Below are positions 11,136-19,142 of a stretch of 55,269 bases of DNA, piece by piece. Location of the stretch: the NCBI GenBank assembly GCA_035513135.1, contig DATKCQ010000004.1, positions 1-55,269 on the forward strand, given 5' to 3'. The notes beneath the pieces are model-generated. The model saw only the letters and a program-made list of their open reading frames with translations, made no database searches and had not been told where the DNA came from. The stretch is from Thermohalobaculum sp035513135. GTDB taxonomy: Bacteria; Pseudomonadota; Alphaproteobacteria; Rhodobacterales; Rhodobacteraceae. The number at the start of each line of letters is the position of its first letter. The stretch's first letter is position 1. Made by a program: the position numbers and the translations under genes.

Positions 11136-11546
11136 ATGGGAGACGCGCCCGACGACCTTCTCGCCCCCTCGCTCGAGGACATCGAGCGCATGGCGCGTGC
11201 CGCCTTCGACGCGCTGCCCGAGGCGTTCCGCCGGCCCTGCGCCGGGCTGGCCATCCGCGTCGCCGATTTCGCCGACGACGAGACGCTCGACGAGATGGGC
11301 ATCGAGGACCCGTTCGAGCTCACCGGGCTCTACCAGGGCGTGGCGCTGACCGGCAAGTCGGTCAACGACGTGGCGACCGAGCCCGACGCGGTGTGGCTCT
11401 ACCGCCGGGCGATCCTCGAGGAGTGGATCGAGCGCGGCGACGTGTCCCTCGCCCGCCTGGTGGCGCACGTGCTGATCCACGAGATCGCCCACCATTTCGG
11501 CTTCTCCGACGACGACATCGCCGCCATCGACGACTGGCGGCTCTGA
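11136..11546 (+). CDS. Small zincin-like metallopeptidase family protein
   Basis: The 136-residue protein ends with HEIAHHFGFSDDD, the HExxHxxGxxD signature of the Zincin_1 family (DUF1025/PF06262). The two His and the distal Asp would hold zinc and the Glu would be the catalytic base. The upstream half is acidic with no signal peptide, so it is cytosolic. The start MGDAPDD has GGGAG 9 bases upstream, which rules out the longer ATG at 11088 lying in the terminator stem. The family's physiological substrates are not known. It lies downstream of glnA but separated from it by a hairpin. Confidence 0.88.
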   Translation: MGDAPDDLLAPSLEDIERMARAAFDALPEAFRRPCAGLAIRVADFADDETLDEMGIEDPFELTGLYQGVALTGKSVNDVATEPDAVWLYRRAILEEWIERGDVSLARLVAHVLIHEIAHHFGFSDDDIAAIDDWRL

Positions 11547-11629
11547 GCGGAGGGCGTCGAAGGGCGCGACGCCGGCGCGCGCGGCTGGTATCGTGACCGG
11601 GGATCACCGGGGGGACCGGGGGAACAACG

Positions 11630-12757
11630 ATGCCCTTTACCAAGGACCTGCGGCCGAGCATCCGCACCCGCTACAATCAGGCCCTGAACCTGCTCCAGGT
11701 CTCGAACCGCACGCGCATCGGCCACATCGACACCGGGGTGGCGGAGCACGCGGCACTCGGCTATGCGAACGGCCAGCCGCCCGCCTGGCTGCGAATCGAC
11801 GAGGGGCGCGACTTCCTGGCCTCCGATCCGGCAGCGCCGCCCGTGAGCGACCTGCGCATCGGCCCGACCTTCATCGACCGGATGACCGACTGGCCGGACC
11901 ACGGCATCAAGACGCTCTCGGTGATCGTCTCGGACACGCATGCGCTAAGGGGGGTTGCGCCGGGTGTCGAGGTCGTGCCGGTCCGCATTGCCGACGGGCC
12001 GGTGTTTCAGGATCTGGCGCAGCGCGGCAATCTGGGCCGGGCGCTCGAGCTCTTGCTCACGCTCGACCCGATGCCGCGGGTGATCTCGATCTCGATGGGC
12101 AACCCGGGCTGGCTCGGCCTGTTCCAGCCGCCGTTCTCGCTGCTCGGCCAGCGCCCGGGATTCGACACGGCGACGCGGCGCGCCCTCGACCGGGCCTACG
12201 AGGCCGGCGTCATCGTCGTCGCCGCGGCGGGCCAGGTGATCGACCGGGTGACCTACCCGGCGCGTTACGCCCGCACCATCGCGGTCGGCGGCTACTTCCG
12301 CAACCGCACCGCGCTCTACCCGCCGCACGACTACGACATTCCCGATCGTGTGGACATCTGGGCGCAGGCGGCCGAGATCAACCGCGCCTATGCGCGCCGG
12401 CGCGATGACGGCAGCATCGAGCGCGGCCATGCCGAGGACGAGGGCACCGCGCCCGCGAGCATCTCCGGCACGTCCTACGCCACGCCGCAGGTGGCGGCGG
12501 CCGCCGCGCTCTGGGTCGAGAGCCATTTCCACGCCCTTCCCCGCGCCCCCGACGCGGACGCCTGGAAGACGGTCGAGGCGTTCCGCGCCGCGCTGCGTGC
12601 CTCGGCCGACACGGCGGGGCTGGAGGCCACCGTGCCGCACCGGCGCTTCGTGACGCGGCGCTGCCTCAACATCGAGCGCCTGCTCGGCACTGCCCCAGCC
12701 CTGCCGCCAGACGGCGCCGAGGCCACCCCGTGCGTGCGCCACACCAACCAGGCCTAG
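11630..12757 (+). CDS. S8 subtilisin-like serine peptidase without signal peptide
   Basis: The 375-residue product shows the S8 triad: Asp in HIDTGVAEH (about residue 34), His in DWPDHGIKT (about 90) and Ser in SGTSYATP (about 284). There is no signal peptide, transmembrane segment or recognisable prodomain; the catalytic Asp comes only about 33 residues in. The position usually occupied by the oxyanion Asn (AAGN) reads AAAGQV, a Gln substitution. The usual following segment VTYPARY is present. GGGGA precedes the ATG. The stop codon TAG lies inside the CTAG end of a dispersed repeat, so the C-terminus may have been altered by that insertion. The target is unknown; processing of a cytosolic partner or toxin-like activity are both possible. 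Confidence 0.82.
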   Translation: MPFTKDLRPSIRTRYNQALNLLQVSNRTRIGHIDTGVAEHAALGYANGQPPAWLRIDEGRDFLASDPAAPPVSDLRIGPTFIDRMTDWPDHGIKTLSVIVSDTHALRGVAPGVEVVPVRIADGPVFQDLAQRGNLGRALELLLTLDPMPRVISISMGNPGWLGLFQPPFSLLGQRPGFDTATRRALDRAYEAGVIVVAAAGQVIDRVTYPARYARTIAVGGYFRNRTALYPPHDYDIPDRVDIWAQAAEINRAYARRRDDGSIERGHAEDEGTAPASISGTSYATPQVAAAAALWVESHFHALPRAPDADAWKTVEAFRAALRASADTAGLEATVPHRRFVTRRCLNIERLLGTAPALPPDGAEATPCVRHTNQA

Positions 12758-12860
12758 GGCCGTTTCGGTGATCCCTGCATCACCGAAACGGCCCCGGCAA
12801 AGTGCGTAGCCGCGATTTCCGGGTCGCAATGTGACTCCACTTCGCTCGAAATCGCCCTAT
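12754..12860. repeat. Dispersed CTAG-ended palindromic repeat, copy 1
   Basis: About 107 bp made of two consecutive hairpins. The first has arms GGGCCGTTTCGGTGAT and its complement around CCCTGC. The second has GCGATTTC and GAAATCGC about 27 bases apart. Copies 2 and 3 are at 20176 and 34122. The left CTAG contains the stop of the subtilase, and the right CTAT gives the TAG stop of the convergent cytochrome. No open frame is present. Confidence 0.88.
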
Positions 12861-13261
12861 CGGATTTGCACCTTGTCGCCGAGATCCGCCGGCTCGATCG
12901 TGCGGGCGTATTCGACGATGCGCTCGACCTCATCGAGCGTCAGCCGGATCGGGTGGATGGGCGACGGCCGGTTGTGCGGAAACGGGGGCGTCACGCGGGC
13001 GATCTGGGTGAACACGATGTGCGGGCGCAGCGCCCAGAAGGCGCGCATCTTGTCCTCCCAGTCGGGCCAGCTGCGAATGATGGCGAAGGAGGGCGTCGAT
13101 TCGATCCCGCCACGGCGGTTCTTCTCGTTGACCACGTGGCAGCGGCCGCAGTTCGTGAGGGTGAGCTTCTCGCCCGGCGCGAAGTCCCCCGCGCCGCCTG
13201 CGGGCGCGGCAGCAATGAGGCCCAGGGAGATGATCGCTGCCAGAACGGCGGGTATGCGCAT
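12857..13261 (-). CDS. Periplasmic c-type cytochrome
   Basis: The 134-residue precursor has a Sec signal peptide (about residues 1-24, hydrophobic LAAIISLGLIAAAPAGGAG) and a single haem attachment site, CGRCH, at about residues 38-42. A Met or His from the later segment would be the distal ligand. It would carry electrons in the periplasm; the partner oxidase or dehydrogenase is not in the window. GGGGAGG upstream supports the ATG at 13261. Its stop codon lies in the end of repeat copy 1. The gene upstream on the same strand is a CaiB/BaiF enzyme with no evident functional link. Confidence 0.85.
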   Translation of the reverse strand: MRIPAVLAAIISLGLIAAAPAGGAGDFAPGEKLTLTNCGRCHVVNEKNRRGGIESTPSFAIIRSWPDWEDKMRAFWALRPHIVFTQIARVTPPFPHNRPSPIHPIRLTLDEVERIVEYARTIEPADLGDKVQIR

Positions 13262-13332
13262 GGCCGACCGCCTCCCCCTGCTGTTTATCGCCATGCTAGG
13301 CGAAGCCCGGTCCCGCAGGCAACCGGGCAGGC

Positions 13333-14433
13333 TCAGAGGCCCCAACGGGCGAGCACCGCCTCGCAGTTTGCGTCGGGCTCGGTCGGCTCCTCGCGCACGC
13401 GCAGGGCGTGGCCCGAGAAACGCGGCCCAGGGGCAGGCTGGGCGGGCCGGGCCGGCTGGTCGGTGAAGGTGGCGCGGGCGCGGTTGTGCGGGTGGCCGGG
13501 CGCCTCGTCGAGGCCCAGCACCGGGGTCACGCAGGCGTCCGTGCCCGCGAAGCGCGCCGCCCACTCGTCGCGCGGGCGGGTGGCGAAGACCTCGGCGATG
13601 CGCGCCGCGAGCGCCGGCCAGCGGGCGCGGTCGGTCTGCTCCCAGCCCTCGCCGGCCAGCCCGAGGCCCTCCATCAGCGCGGCGAAGAACTGCGGCTCGA
13701 TGGCGCCGACGGCGACGAAGCGGCGGTCGGCGCAAGCATGGCAGCGGTAGAACGGCGCGCTGCCGTCGAGCAGGTTGGCACCGCGTGCGTCGCGCCAGGT
13801 CCCGCTGGCCCGCCAAGCATAGATCATCGCCATCTGGCTCGCCGCACCGTCGAGCATGGCGGCGTCGACCACCTGGCCCTGCCCGGTGCGGCCTGCCTCG
13901 ATGAGGGCGGCCAGCATGCCGAAGCCGAGCCAGAGCCCGCCGCCGCCGAAGTCGCCGACCAGATTGAGCGGCGGGAAGGGCGGGCGGTCCGGTGGTCCCA
14001 TGGCGCCCAGCGCGCCCGAGAGCGCGATGTAGTTGATGTCGTGCCCGGCGGTACGCGCCAGCGGTCCCTCCTGCCCCCAGCCGGTGACCCGGCCGTAGAC
14101 CAGGCGCGGGTTGAGCGCCAGCGCCTCGTCGGGCCCGAGCCTCAGCTTTTCCATGGCGCCCGGACGCAGCCCCTCGACCAGCCCGTCGGCGCGGGCCATC
14201 AGGCGCCGCGCGAGGTCGAGGTCGCCGGGGGCCTTCAGGTCGAGCGTGATCGCCGGCCGGCCGCGGTGCAGTACGGCGCCGCCGATGTCGGCGATCAGCG
14301 CGCCGCGCTCGGCGCCGGGGCGGGCGACGCGCAGCACCTCGGCGCCGAGATCGGCGAGCAGCATCCCGCAATACGGCCCCGGCCCGATCGCCTCGAACTC
14401 GAGGATGCGGATCCCCTCCAGCGGTCCCGGCAT
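13333..14433 (-). CDS. CaiB/BaiF (alpha-methylacyl-CoA racemase-like) family protein
   Basis: Class III CoA-transferases and alpha-methylacyl-CoA racemases share this fold. The 366-residue product opens MPGPLEGIRILEFEAIGPGPYCGMLLADLGA (split: PLEGIRILEFEA and GPGPYCGMLLADLGAEV) and contains GHDINYIALSGAL and LVGDFGGGGLW, where His/Asp of the racemase acid-base pair are expected. The VTGWGQEGP segment is also typical. A racemase acting on 2-methylacyl-CoA esters is more likely than a transferase because of the GHDINY and GDFGGGG motifs, but the substrate cannot be read from sequence. It is divergent from the P1 peptidase gene. Confidence 0.87.
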   Translation of the reverse strand: MPGPLEGIRILEFEAIGPGPYCGMLLADLGAEVLRVARPGAERGALIADIGGAVLHRGRPAITLDLKAPGDLDLARRLMARADGLVEGLRPGAMEKLRLGPDEALALNPRLVYGRVTGWGQEGPLARTAGHDINYIALSGALGAMGPPDRPPFPPLNLVGDFGGGGLWLGFGMLAALIEAGRTGQGQVVDAAMLDGAASQMAMIYAWRASGTWRDARGANLLDGSAPFYRCHACADRRFVAVGAIEPQFFAALMEGLGLAGEGWEQTDRARWPALAARIAEVFATRPRDEWAARFAGTDACVTPVLGLDEAPGHPHNRARATFTDQPARPAQPAPGPRFSGHALRVREEPTEPDANCEAVLARWGL

Positions 14434-14528
14434 GCGCCCGCCCTCCTTTCCGCGAAAGCTTGGCGAGGGCCGGGCGCCATTGCAAGCGGCGCCGCGGTCC
14501 CCCTATGCTCCGCGCCGGAGAGACAGCC

Positions 14529-14561
14529 ATGATCCGCCCATGATCCACCAATGATCCGCCC
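14529..14561 (+). repeat. Three tandem 11-bp units covering a start codon
   Basis: Units ATGATCCGCCC, ATGATCCACCA and ATGATCCGCCC lie head to tail at 14529, 14540 and 14551. The third ATG starts the P1 peptidase. Each of the first two begins a 4-codon reading frame ending in TGA that overlaps the next ATG, so this also makes two potential leader minigenes. Confidence 0.85.
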
Positions 14562-15531
14562 CGGCCCCCTGAACAGCATCGCGGACGTGCCCTGCATCCG
14601 CGTCGGCAACGCCGAGGCCGAGGCGCTCACCACCGGCGTGACGGTGGTGATCCCGGACGTGCCCGCCGTCGCCGCCGTGGACGTGCGCGGCGGCGGGCCG
14701 GGCACCCGCGAGACCGAGGCGCTGGCGCCCGAGTCGGTGGTGCAGGCGGTGCACGGAATCGCGCTCTCGGGCGGCTCGGCCTACGGGCTCGACGCGGCGG
14801 GGGGCGTGATGCACTGGCTGCGTGGCCAGGGGCGCGGTTTCCCGATCGGCGGCACGGTGGTGCCGATCGTGCCCGCCGCCATCATCTTCGACCTCGCCAC
14901 CGGGGGGCCGAAGCACTGGGACCACCCGCCCTGGTGGGAGCTGGGGCGCATCGCCGCCGAGGCGGCGGGGACTGAGTTCGCGCTGGGCAATGCCGGCGCC
15001 GGCTTCGGAGCGAAGGCGGGCGCGCTCAAGGGCGGGCTGGGGACCGCCTCGGTGCAGTGGGACGGGTTCACCGTCGGCGCGCTGGCGGTGGCGAACCCGG
15101 TGGGGTCCGTGGTCATCCCCGGCACCCGCAGCTTCTGGGCCTGGTGGCTCGAGATGGACGGCGAGTTCGGCGGGCAGGCGCCACCCGAAGGCCCCCTTTC
15201 CGAGCTCGACCACACCTTCCCCACCGAGCCCGGTGCCAACACCACGCTCGCCGTCATCGCCACCGACGCCGCGCTGAGCCGGGCGCAGGCGAGGCGCGTG
15301 GCGCTGATGGCGCATGACGGGTTGGCGCGCGCCATCCGGCCGGTGCACACGCCGCTCGACGGCGACACGGTGTTCGTGCTGGCGACCGGCGCGCGGCCGC
15401 TGGCCGACCCGGTCGCGGGCCTCGCCCGGCTCGGCATGCTGGCCGCCGACTGCGTCGCCCGCGCCATCACCCGCGGGGTCTTCGAGGCGGCGCCGCTGGC
15501 GGGGCTGCCCGCCTACCGGGTCCCGAAGTGA
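14551..15531 (+). CDS. P1 family (DmpA/NylC-like) self-processing peptidase
   Basis: P1 enzymes are N-terminal nucleophile hydrolases that cut themselves into alpha and beta chains and hydrolyse aminopeptide or oligoamide bonds. The 326-residue product has GVTVVIPDVPA, GGSAYGLDAAGGVM and GGTVVPIVPAAIIFDL early on. The cleavage region PGANTTLAVIATD provides the Asn-Thr bond and the new N-terminal Thr of the beta chain (about residue 229). No signal peptide is visible, so it is cytoplasmic. The substrate is not evident. It ends one base before the convergent DUF6476 gene. Confidence 0.88.
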   Translation: MIRPGPLNSIADVPCIRVGNAEAEALTTGVTVVIPDVPAVAAVDVRGGGPGTRETEALAPESVVQAVHGIALSGGSAYGLDAAGGVMHWLRGQGRGFPIGGTVVPIVPAAIIFDLATGGPKHWDHPPWWELGRIAAEAAGTEFALGNAGAGFGAKAGALKGGLGTASVQWDGFTVGALAVANPVGSVVIPGTRSFWAWWLEMDGEFGGQAPPEGPLSELDHTFPTEPGANTTLAVIATDAALSRAQARRVALMAHDGLARAIRPVHTPLDGDTVFVLATGARPLADPVAGLARLGMLAADCVARAITRGVFEAAPLAGLPAYRVPK

Positions 15532-15532
15532 C

Positions 15533-15883
15533 CTATTCGCGCCGGATCGGGGTGGCCGAGATTTGCGCGCCGCTCGCCGCGTCGAAGACGCGCAGCGTCT
15601 CGGCGCCGCCGGGCTCGCGCGTGAGGATCAACACCTCGCCTGGCGCACGGCCCAGCGCCACCGGCTCGGCCCCCGCGGGCAGCGTGAACGCCTCGGCGCC
15701 GACCGGGGCGAGCGGCGCCTCGCCCGGGGGCCGGAAGGCGCCGAGCCGCACCACCATCGCCGCCACCACCACCAGCATCCCGCCGATCAGCACCAGCATC
15801 AGCAGGCTGACCAGGCGGCGCAGGCGGCGCACCTGCGGCGGCTCGGGCAGGTCCGTTTCGGCGTCGCGGCGGGGTTGAGCCAT
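15533..15883 (-). CDS. Small single-pass membrane protein, DUF6476-like
   Basis: The 116-residue protein has a basic N-terminus, one transmembrane segment (about residues 24-46, LVSLLMLVLIGGMLVVVAAMVV in outline) and a soluble tail of beta-like LPAGAEPVALGR and VLILTREPGGAETLRVFD stretches. I believe it belongs to DUF6476, a small family found beside rluD in Rhodobacterales, and the location fits. GGAAGG lies 6 bases before the ATG. Its start codon overlaps that of rluD on the other strand. Function is unknown. Confidence 0.72.
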   Translation of the reverse strand: MAQPRRDAETDLPEPPQVRRLRRLVSLLMLVLIGGMLVVVAAMVVRLGAFRPPGEAPLAPVGAEAFTLPAGAEPVALGRAPGEVLILTREPGGAETLRVFDAASGAQISATPIRRE

Positions 15884-16976
15884 GGCTGACCTTCCGGATG
15901 GGGACGACGCCCCGCTCGAGCTGACCGTCCCCGATGCGCTGGCCGGCGAGCGGCTGGACAAGGCGCTGGCCGAGCTTGCCGCCGGTATTCCCGGTCTGTC
16001 GCGCTCGCGCATCGTCCGGCTGATCGCCGAGGGCGCGGTATCCGGCGAGGCCGGCGAGACGGTCACGGAGGCCAGGCGCAAAGTCAAGCCGGGCGAGACC
16101 TTCACCCTCGAGATCCCCCCGCCCGTGCCGATCGCGCCGGAGCCCGAGGCGATCCCCCTAACGATTCTATACGAGGACGCCGAGCTGATCGTCATCGACA
16201 AACCCGCCGGCATGGTGGTCCACCCCGCCCCCGGCGCCGAGCGGGGCACGCTGGTCAACGCGCTGCTGCACCACTGCGGCGCCACGCTTGGCGGCATCGG
16301 CGGGGCGCGGCGGCCGGGCATCGTGCACCGCATCGACAAGGACACCTCCGGCGTGCTCGTCGTGGCGAAGTCCGAGGCCGCCCATGCCGGGCTCTCCGCG
16401 CTCTTCGCCGCGCGCGCGATCGAGCGGCGCTACCTCGCCCTCCTGTGGGGCGCGCCCGAACGGGCGGAGGCGCGGCTCGCCGGCCTGCCCGGCGTGAGCT
16501 TCGAGCCCGGCGGCTGGCTGCGCATCGAGGCCGCCATCGCCCGGCACCCCGGCGACCGCAAGCGCATGGCCGTGCTGGCGCGCGGCCGCCACGCGGTGAC
16601 GCGGCTGCGCGTGCTCGAGCGGTTCGGCCAAGGGGATGCGACGGGGGATACGACGGGGGCCAGGCCCTTCGCCAGCCTCGCCGAGTGCCGGCTGGAGACC
16701 GGGCGCACCCACCAGATCCGCGTCCACGCCGCGCATGTCGGCCACCCGCTGATCGGCGACCCGGTCTATGGACGCCCGCGCGCGCCCTCGGCGAAGCGGG
16801 CCGCGCCCGGGCAGGCCGCCGCGCTCGCCGCCTTCCCGCGCCAGGCGCTGCACGCCGCGAGCCTCGGATTCCGCCACCCTGTAAGCGGCGCGCCGCTGTT
16901 CTTCGAGGCGCCGCCGCCCCCCGACCTGCGTGAACTTGTCGCAATTTTGGGACGGAATCCCAATGACATGCGTTAA
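15882..16976 (+). CDS. rluD: RluA-family 23S rRNA pseudouridine synthase (RluD-like)
   Basis: RluD-type enzymes isomerise uridines in helix 69 of 23S rRNA. The 364-residue product has an N-terminal S4 RNA-binding domain (LAGERLDKALAEL to KVKPGETF, about 20-80) and the RluA catalytic motif HRIDKDTSGVLVV with the essential Asp near residue 150, followed by ETGRTHQIRVHAAHVGHPL. The start at 15882 aligns with the family and shares two bases of CATG with the divergent DUF6476 start. It is directly upstream of rpoH, a conserved pairing in Rhodobacterales. RluD is favoured over RluC by context, not by a diagnostic residue. Confidence 0.93.
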   Translation: MADLPDGDDAPLELTVPDALAGERLDKALAELAAGIPGLSRSRIVRLIAEGAVSGEAGETVTEARRKVKPGETFTLEIPPPVPIAPEPEAIPLTILYEDAELIVIDKPAGMVVHPAPGAERGTLVNALLHHCGATLGGIGGARRPGIVHRIDKDTSGVLVVAKSEAAHAGLSALFAARAIERRYLALLWGAPERAEARLAGLPGVSFEPGGWLRIEAAIARHPGDRKRMAVLARGRHAVTRLRVLERFGQGDATGDTTGARPFASLAECRLETGRTHQIRVHAAHVGHPLIGDPVYGRPRAPSAKRAAPGQAAALAAFPRQALHAASLGFRHPVSGAPLFFEAPPPPDLRELVAILGRNPNDMR

Positions 16977-17003
16977 TGTATGTGCGGGACGATGTGCCCG
17001 GAC

Positions 17004-17009
17004 TATAAT
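17004..17009 (+). promoter_or_regulatory. Candidate -10 element of rpoH
   Basis: A perfect TATAAT lies 55 bases before the rpoH start in otherwise GC-rich sequence. The expected -35 position (about 16981) reads TGTGCG, a poor match, so an activator or another sigma factor may be needed, or the match may be chance. Confidence 0.3.
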
Positions 17010-17063
17010 CATCCTCGAGACGGTCTTTTCGTCCCCGAGGCTGCGGCCTGCACGAGGGAGTTG

Positions 17064-17975
17064 ATGACGACGACGACGCAATCGCGCCTGCCCGCTCCGT
17101 CTCCGGAACAGGGGCTCAGCCGGTATCTCTCGGAGATCCGCAAGTTCCCCATGCTCGAGCCGGAGGAGGAGTTCATGCTGGCCAAGGCCTGGGCGGACCA
17201 CGGTGACCGCGACGCGGCGCACCGGCTGGTGACCTCGCACCTGCGCCTCGCCGCCAAGATCGCCATGGGCTACCGCGGCTACGGCCTGCCGCTGGCCGAG
17301 GTGATCTCCGAGGCAAATGTCGGGCTGATGCAGGCGGTCAAGCGGTTCGACCCGGACAAGGGCTTCCGGCTGGCGACCTACGCCATGTGGTGGATCCGCG
17401 CCTCGATCCAGGAGTACATCCTGCGCTCGTGGTCGATGGTCAAGCTCGGCACCACGGCGGCGCAGAAGAAGCTGTTCTTCAACCTGCGCAAGGCCAAGGG
17501 CAAGATCGGCGCGCTCGAGGAGGGCGACATGCGCCCCGAGAACGTCGAGCGCATCGCCACCGACCTCGGCGTCAGCGAGACCGAGGTGATCAACATGAAC
17601 CGCCGGCTCTCGGGCGGCGGCGACAGCTCGCTGAACGCGCCGCTCAGGGGCGACACCGAGGGCTCGACCGAGTGGATGGACTGGCTGGCCGACGACGACG
17701 CCGACCAGGCCGCCCAGTACGCCGAGCGCCAGGAGCTCGAGGCGCGCCACGAGCTGCTGCTCGAGGCCATGCAGTCGCTGAACGAGCGCGAGCGCCACAT
17801 CCTGACCGAGCGCCGCCTGAAGGACGAGCCGGTGACGCTCGAGGACCTGAGCAAGGTCTACGACGTCAGCCGCGAGCGCATCCGCCAGATCGAGGTGCGC
17901 GCCTTCGAGAAGCTGCAGCGGCGCATGCGCGAGCTCGCGGCCGAGCGCGGCCTGATCCCCGCAGTGAACGGCTGA
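17064..17975 (+). CDS. rpoH: RNA polymerase sigma factor RpoH (sigma32)
   Basis: RpoH directs transcription of heat-shock genes. The 303-residue product has region 1.2/2 (LSRYLSEIRKFPMLEPEEE, then AYRG-like GYRGYGLPLAEVISEANVG), the -10 recognition helix RLATYAMWWIRASIQEYILRSW (split in two parts here), the RpoH box QKKLFFNLRK that distinguishes it from other sigma70s, and region 4.2 VSRERIRQIEVRAFEKL. The start MTTTTQSR has GAGGGAG upstream; an in-frame ATG at 16980 lies too close to rluD's stop and lacks a site. It probably acts on the lon promoter in this window. Confidence 0.97.
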   Translation: MTTTTQSRLPAPSPEQGLSRYLSEIRKFPMLEPEEEFMLAKAWADHGDRDAAHRLVTSHLRLAAKIAMGYRGYGLPLAEVISEANVGLMQAVKRFDPDKGFRLATYAMWWIRASIQEYILRSWSMVKLGTTAAQKKLFFNLRKAKGKIGALEEGDMRPENVERIATDLGVSETEVINMNRRLSGGGDSSLNAPLRGDTEGSTEWMDWLADDDADQAAQYAERQELEARHELLLEAMQSLNERERHILTERRLKDEPVTLEDLSKVYDVSRERIRQIEVRAFEKLQRRMRELAAERGLIPAVNG

Positions 17976-17986
17976 TCGCGGCGTTT

Positions 17987-18138
17987 CTAGAGCAAAGTCC
18001 GAGCTGACTGAATCGCCCACTCTCGGGTCATTGCCGGGCTTGACCCGGCAATCGAGTTGGCGGGGCGCGGGGCTTTCACTGGATGCCCGGGTCAAACCCG
18101 GGCATGACGTGCTTCAATCTGACCGGAACACGCTTTAG
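17987..18138. repeat. CTAGAGC-ended MITE-like element with internal hairpins
   Basis: About 152 bp between rpoH and the next gene. It begins CTAGAGC and ends GCTTTAG, and the outer 26 bases of the two ends form imperfect inverted repeats. The interior has two hairpins: ATTGCCGGG/CCCGGCAAT around CTTGA, and TGCCCGGG/CCCGGGCA around TCAAA. There is no open frame. The CTAGAGC end also matches the complement of the right end of the 107-bp repeats, suggesting a shared origin or mobilising enzyme. Confidence 0.75.
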
Positions 18139-18262
18139 GGGCGCATCCGAACGCGCTTTCTTCAGCGTTTGTTTCGTCACCGGCAAAGCCGCACCAGCGG
18201 TCGGGCACGAAAAATGCGGACCGGCTAGCACCGGTCCGCAAGGTCTTGGTCAGGTGGCGTGC

Positions 18263-18853
18263 TCAGTGCGCGAGCACGCGGAACTGCAGCCAGGGCGCGG
18301 CCTCCACCTGCCGGTGGGTGCCGCAGTCGAAGCTCACCTGGACCAGCGCCAGGGCGCGGCCCGGCGTCATCGCCGGATGCACCCGGATGCCGAAGGCCAG
18401 ATCCTGCTCGTGCTCCAGCGCCGGCATCGGCGCCAGTGCCATCTCCACGGCGAACCAGGCGCCGGCGGCGTCGACCATCCAGGCCTCGACCGCCTCCGCC
18501 ACGCAGTCCGCGCGGAGCCGGCGCACGGGCCGCCAGCTCAGCAGCGTCCAGGCGCCGGGTGCTCCGTCCCCGATGCCATGCCGGGTGCCCGGGAACCCGA
18601 GCACCGGCGACCGGTCGGAGGCGAAGCCCCGCGTCACCTGCCCCTCGAGCCGCGTCACCGCGGCGTCGAGGGCAGCGAGCGCCTGCATCTGCTCGTGCAC
18701 CAGCACGGGCAGCGGGGCGAACTCGTCGTGGACGTCGCGGGCCCAGACCAGGGCTCCGGCGAAGAACGCCATGAGCATCCACTTCTCCCTGAGCTGTCGC
18801 AGGGTCGCCCAGACCCCGTCGGCTGCAGCCTTTCCTGCCATCTCGGCTGTCAT
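18263..18853 (-). CDS. Hypothetical single-pass membrane protein
   Basis: The 196-residue protein starts MTAEMAGKAA with GGGGGC upstream, has one N-terminal hydrophobic helix (about residues 26-44, WMLMAFFAGALVWARDV), a heptad-like stretch HEQMQALAALDAAVTRLEGQV predicted to coil, and a C-terminal domain with FAVEMALAPMPALEHEQDL and VHPAMTPGRALALVQVSFDCG. I do not recognise a family. The topology suggests a short cytosolic tail with a periplasmic domain that could bind a ligand or partner through the coil. It stands alone between a MITE and galU. Confidence 0.6.
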   Translation of the reverse strand: MTAEMAGKAAADGVWATLRQLREKWMLMAFFAGALVWARDVHDEFAPLPVLVHEQMQALAALDAAVTRLEGQVTRGFASDRSPVLGFPGTRHGIGDGAPGAWTLLSWRPVRRLRADCVAEAVEAWMVDAAGAWFAVEMALAPMPALEHEQDLAFGIRVHPAMTPGRALALVQVSFDCGTHRQVEAAPWLQFRVLAH

Positions 18854-18939
18854 TTTGCCCCCTTTCAGGCCGGGGTTGTGGCCTTCGGGCCGCTCCCCGG
18901 TCCCTGCAACGTTGTGCATTTGTTGGGTTGCAGACAGAC

Positions 18940-18969
18940 GCGGGGCGGCCCCAGCCCGGGCCGCCCCGC
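18940..18969 (-). terminator. Strong GC hairpin downstream of galU
   Basis: GCGGGGCGGCC (18940-18950) pairs perfectly with GGCCGCCCCGC (18959-18969), an 11-bp stem with an 8-base loop. It lies 174 bases beyond the galU stop and upstream of the next leftward gene. There is no T-run, so it may be an RNA 3'-end stabiliser or an extragenic palindrome. Confidence 0.4.
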
Positions 18970-19142
18970 ACCCTCGTCGCGGCCCTGAGGCCGCGCGGGG
19001 ATCATAGGCGAAGCACGGTAAGAAACCGTGAACCCCAGGTTAGCTTGATTGGGAGCGTGCGCCCGGTGCGGCAGGCCCCAGGTCGCCGCCCGCATGGTTG
19101 CCGGCTTGCGCAGGAGCCTCGTCATCGCCGCGCGCGCCGGTA

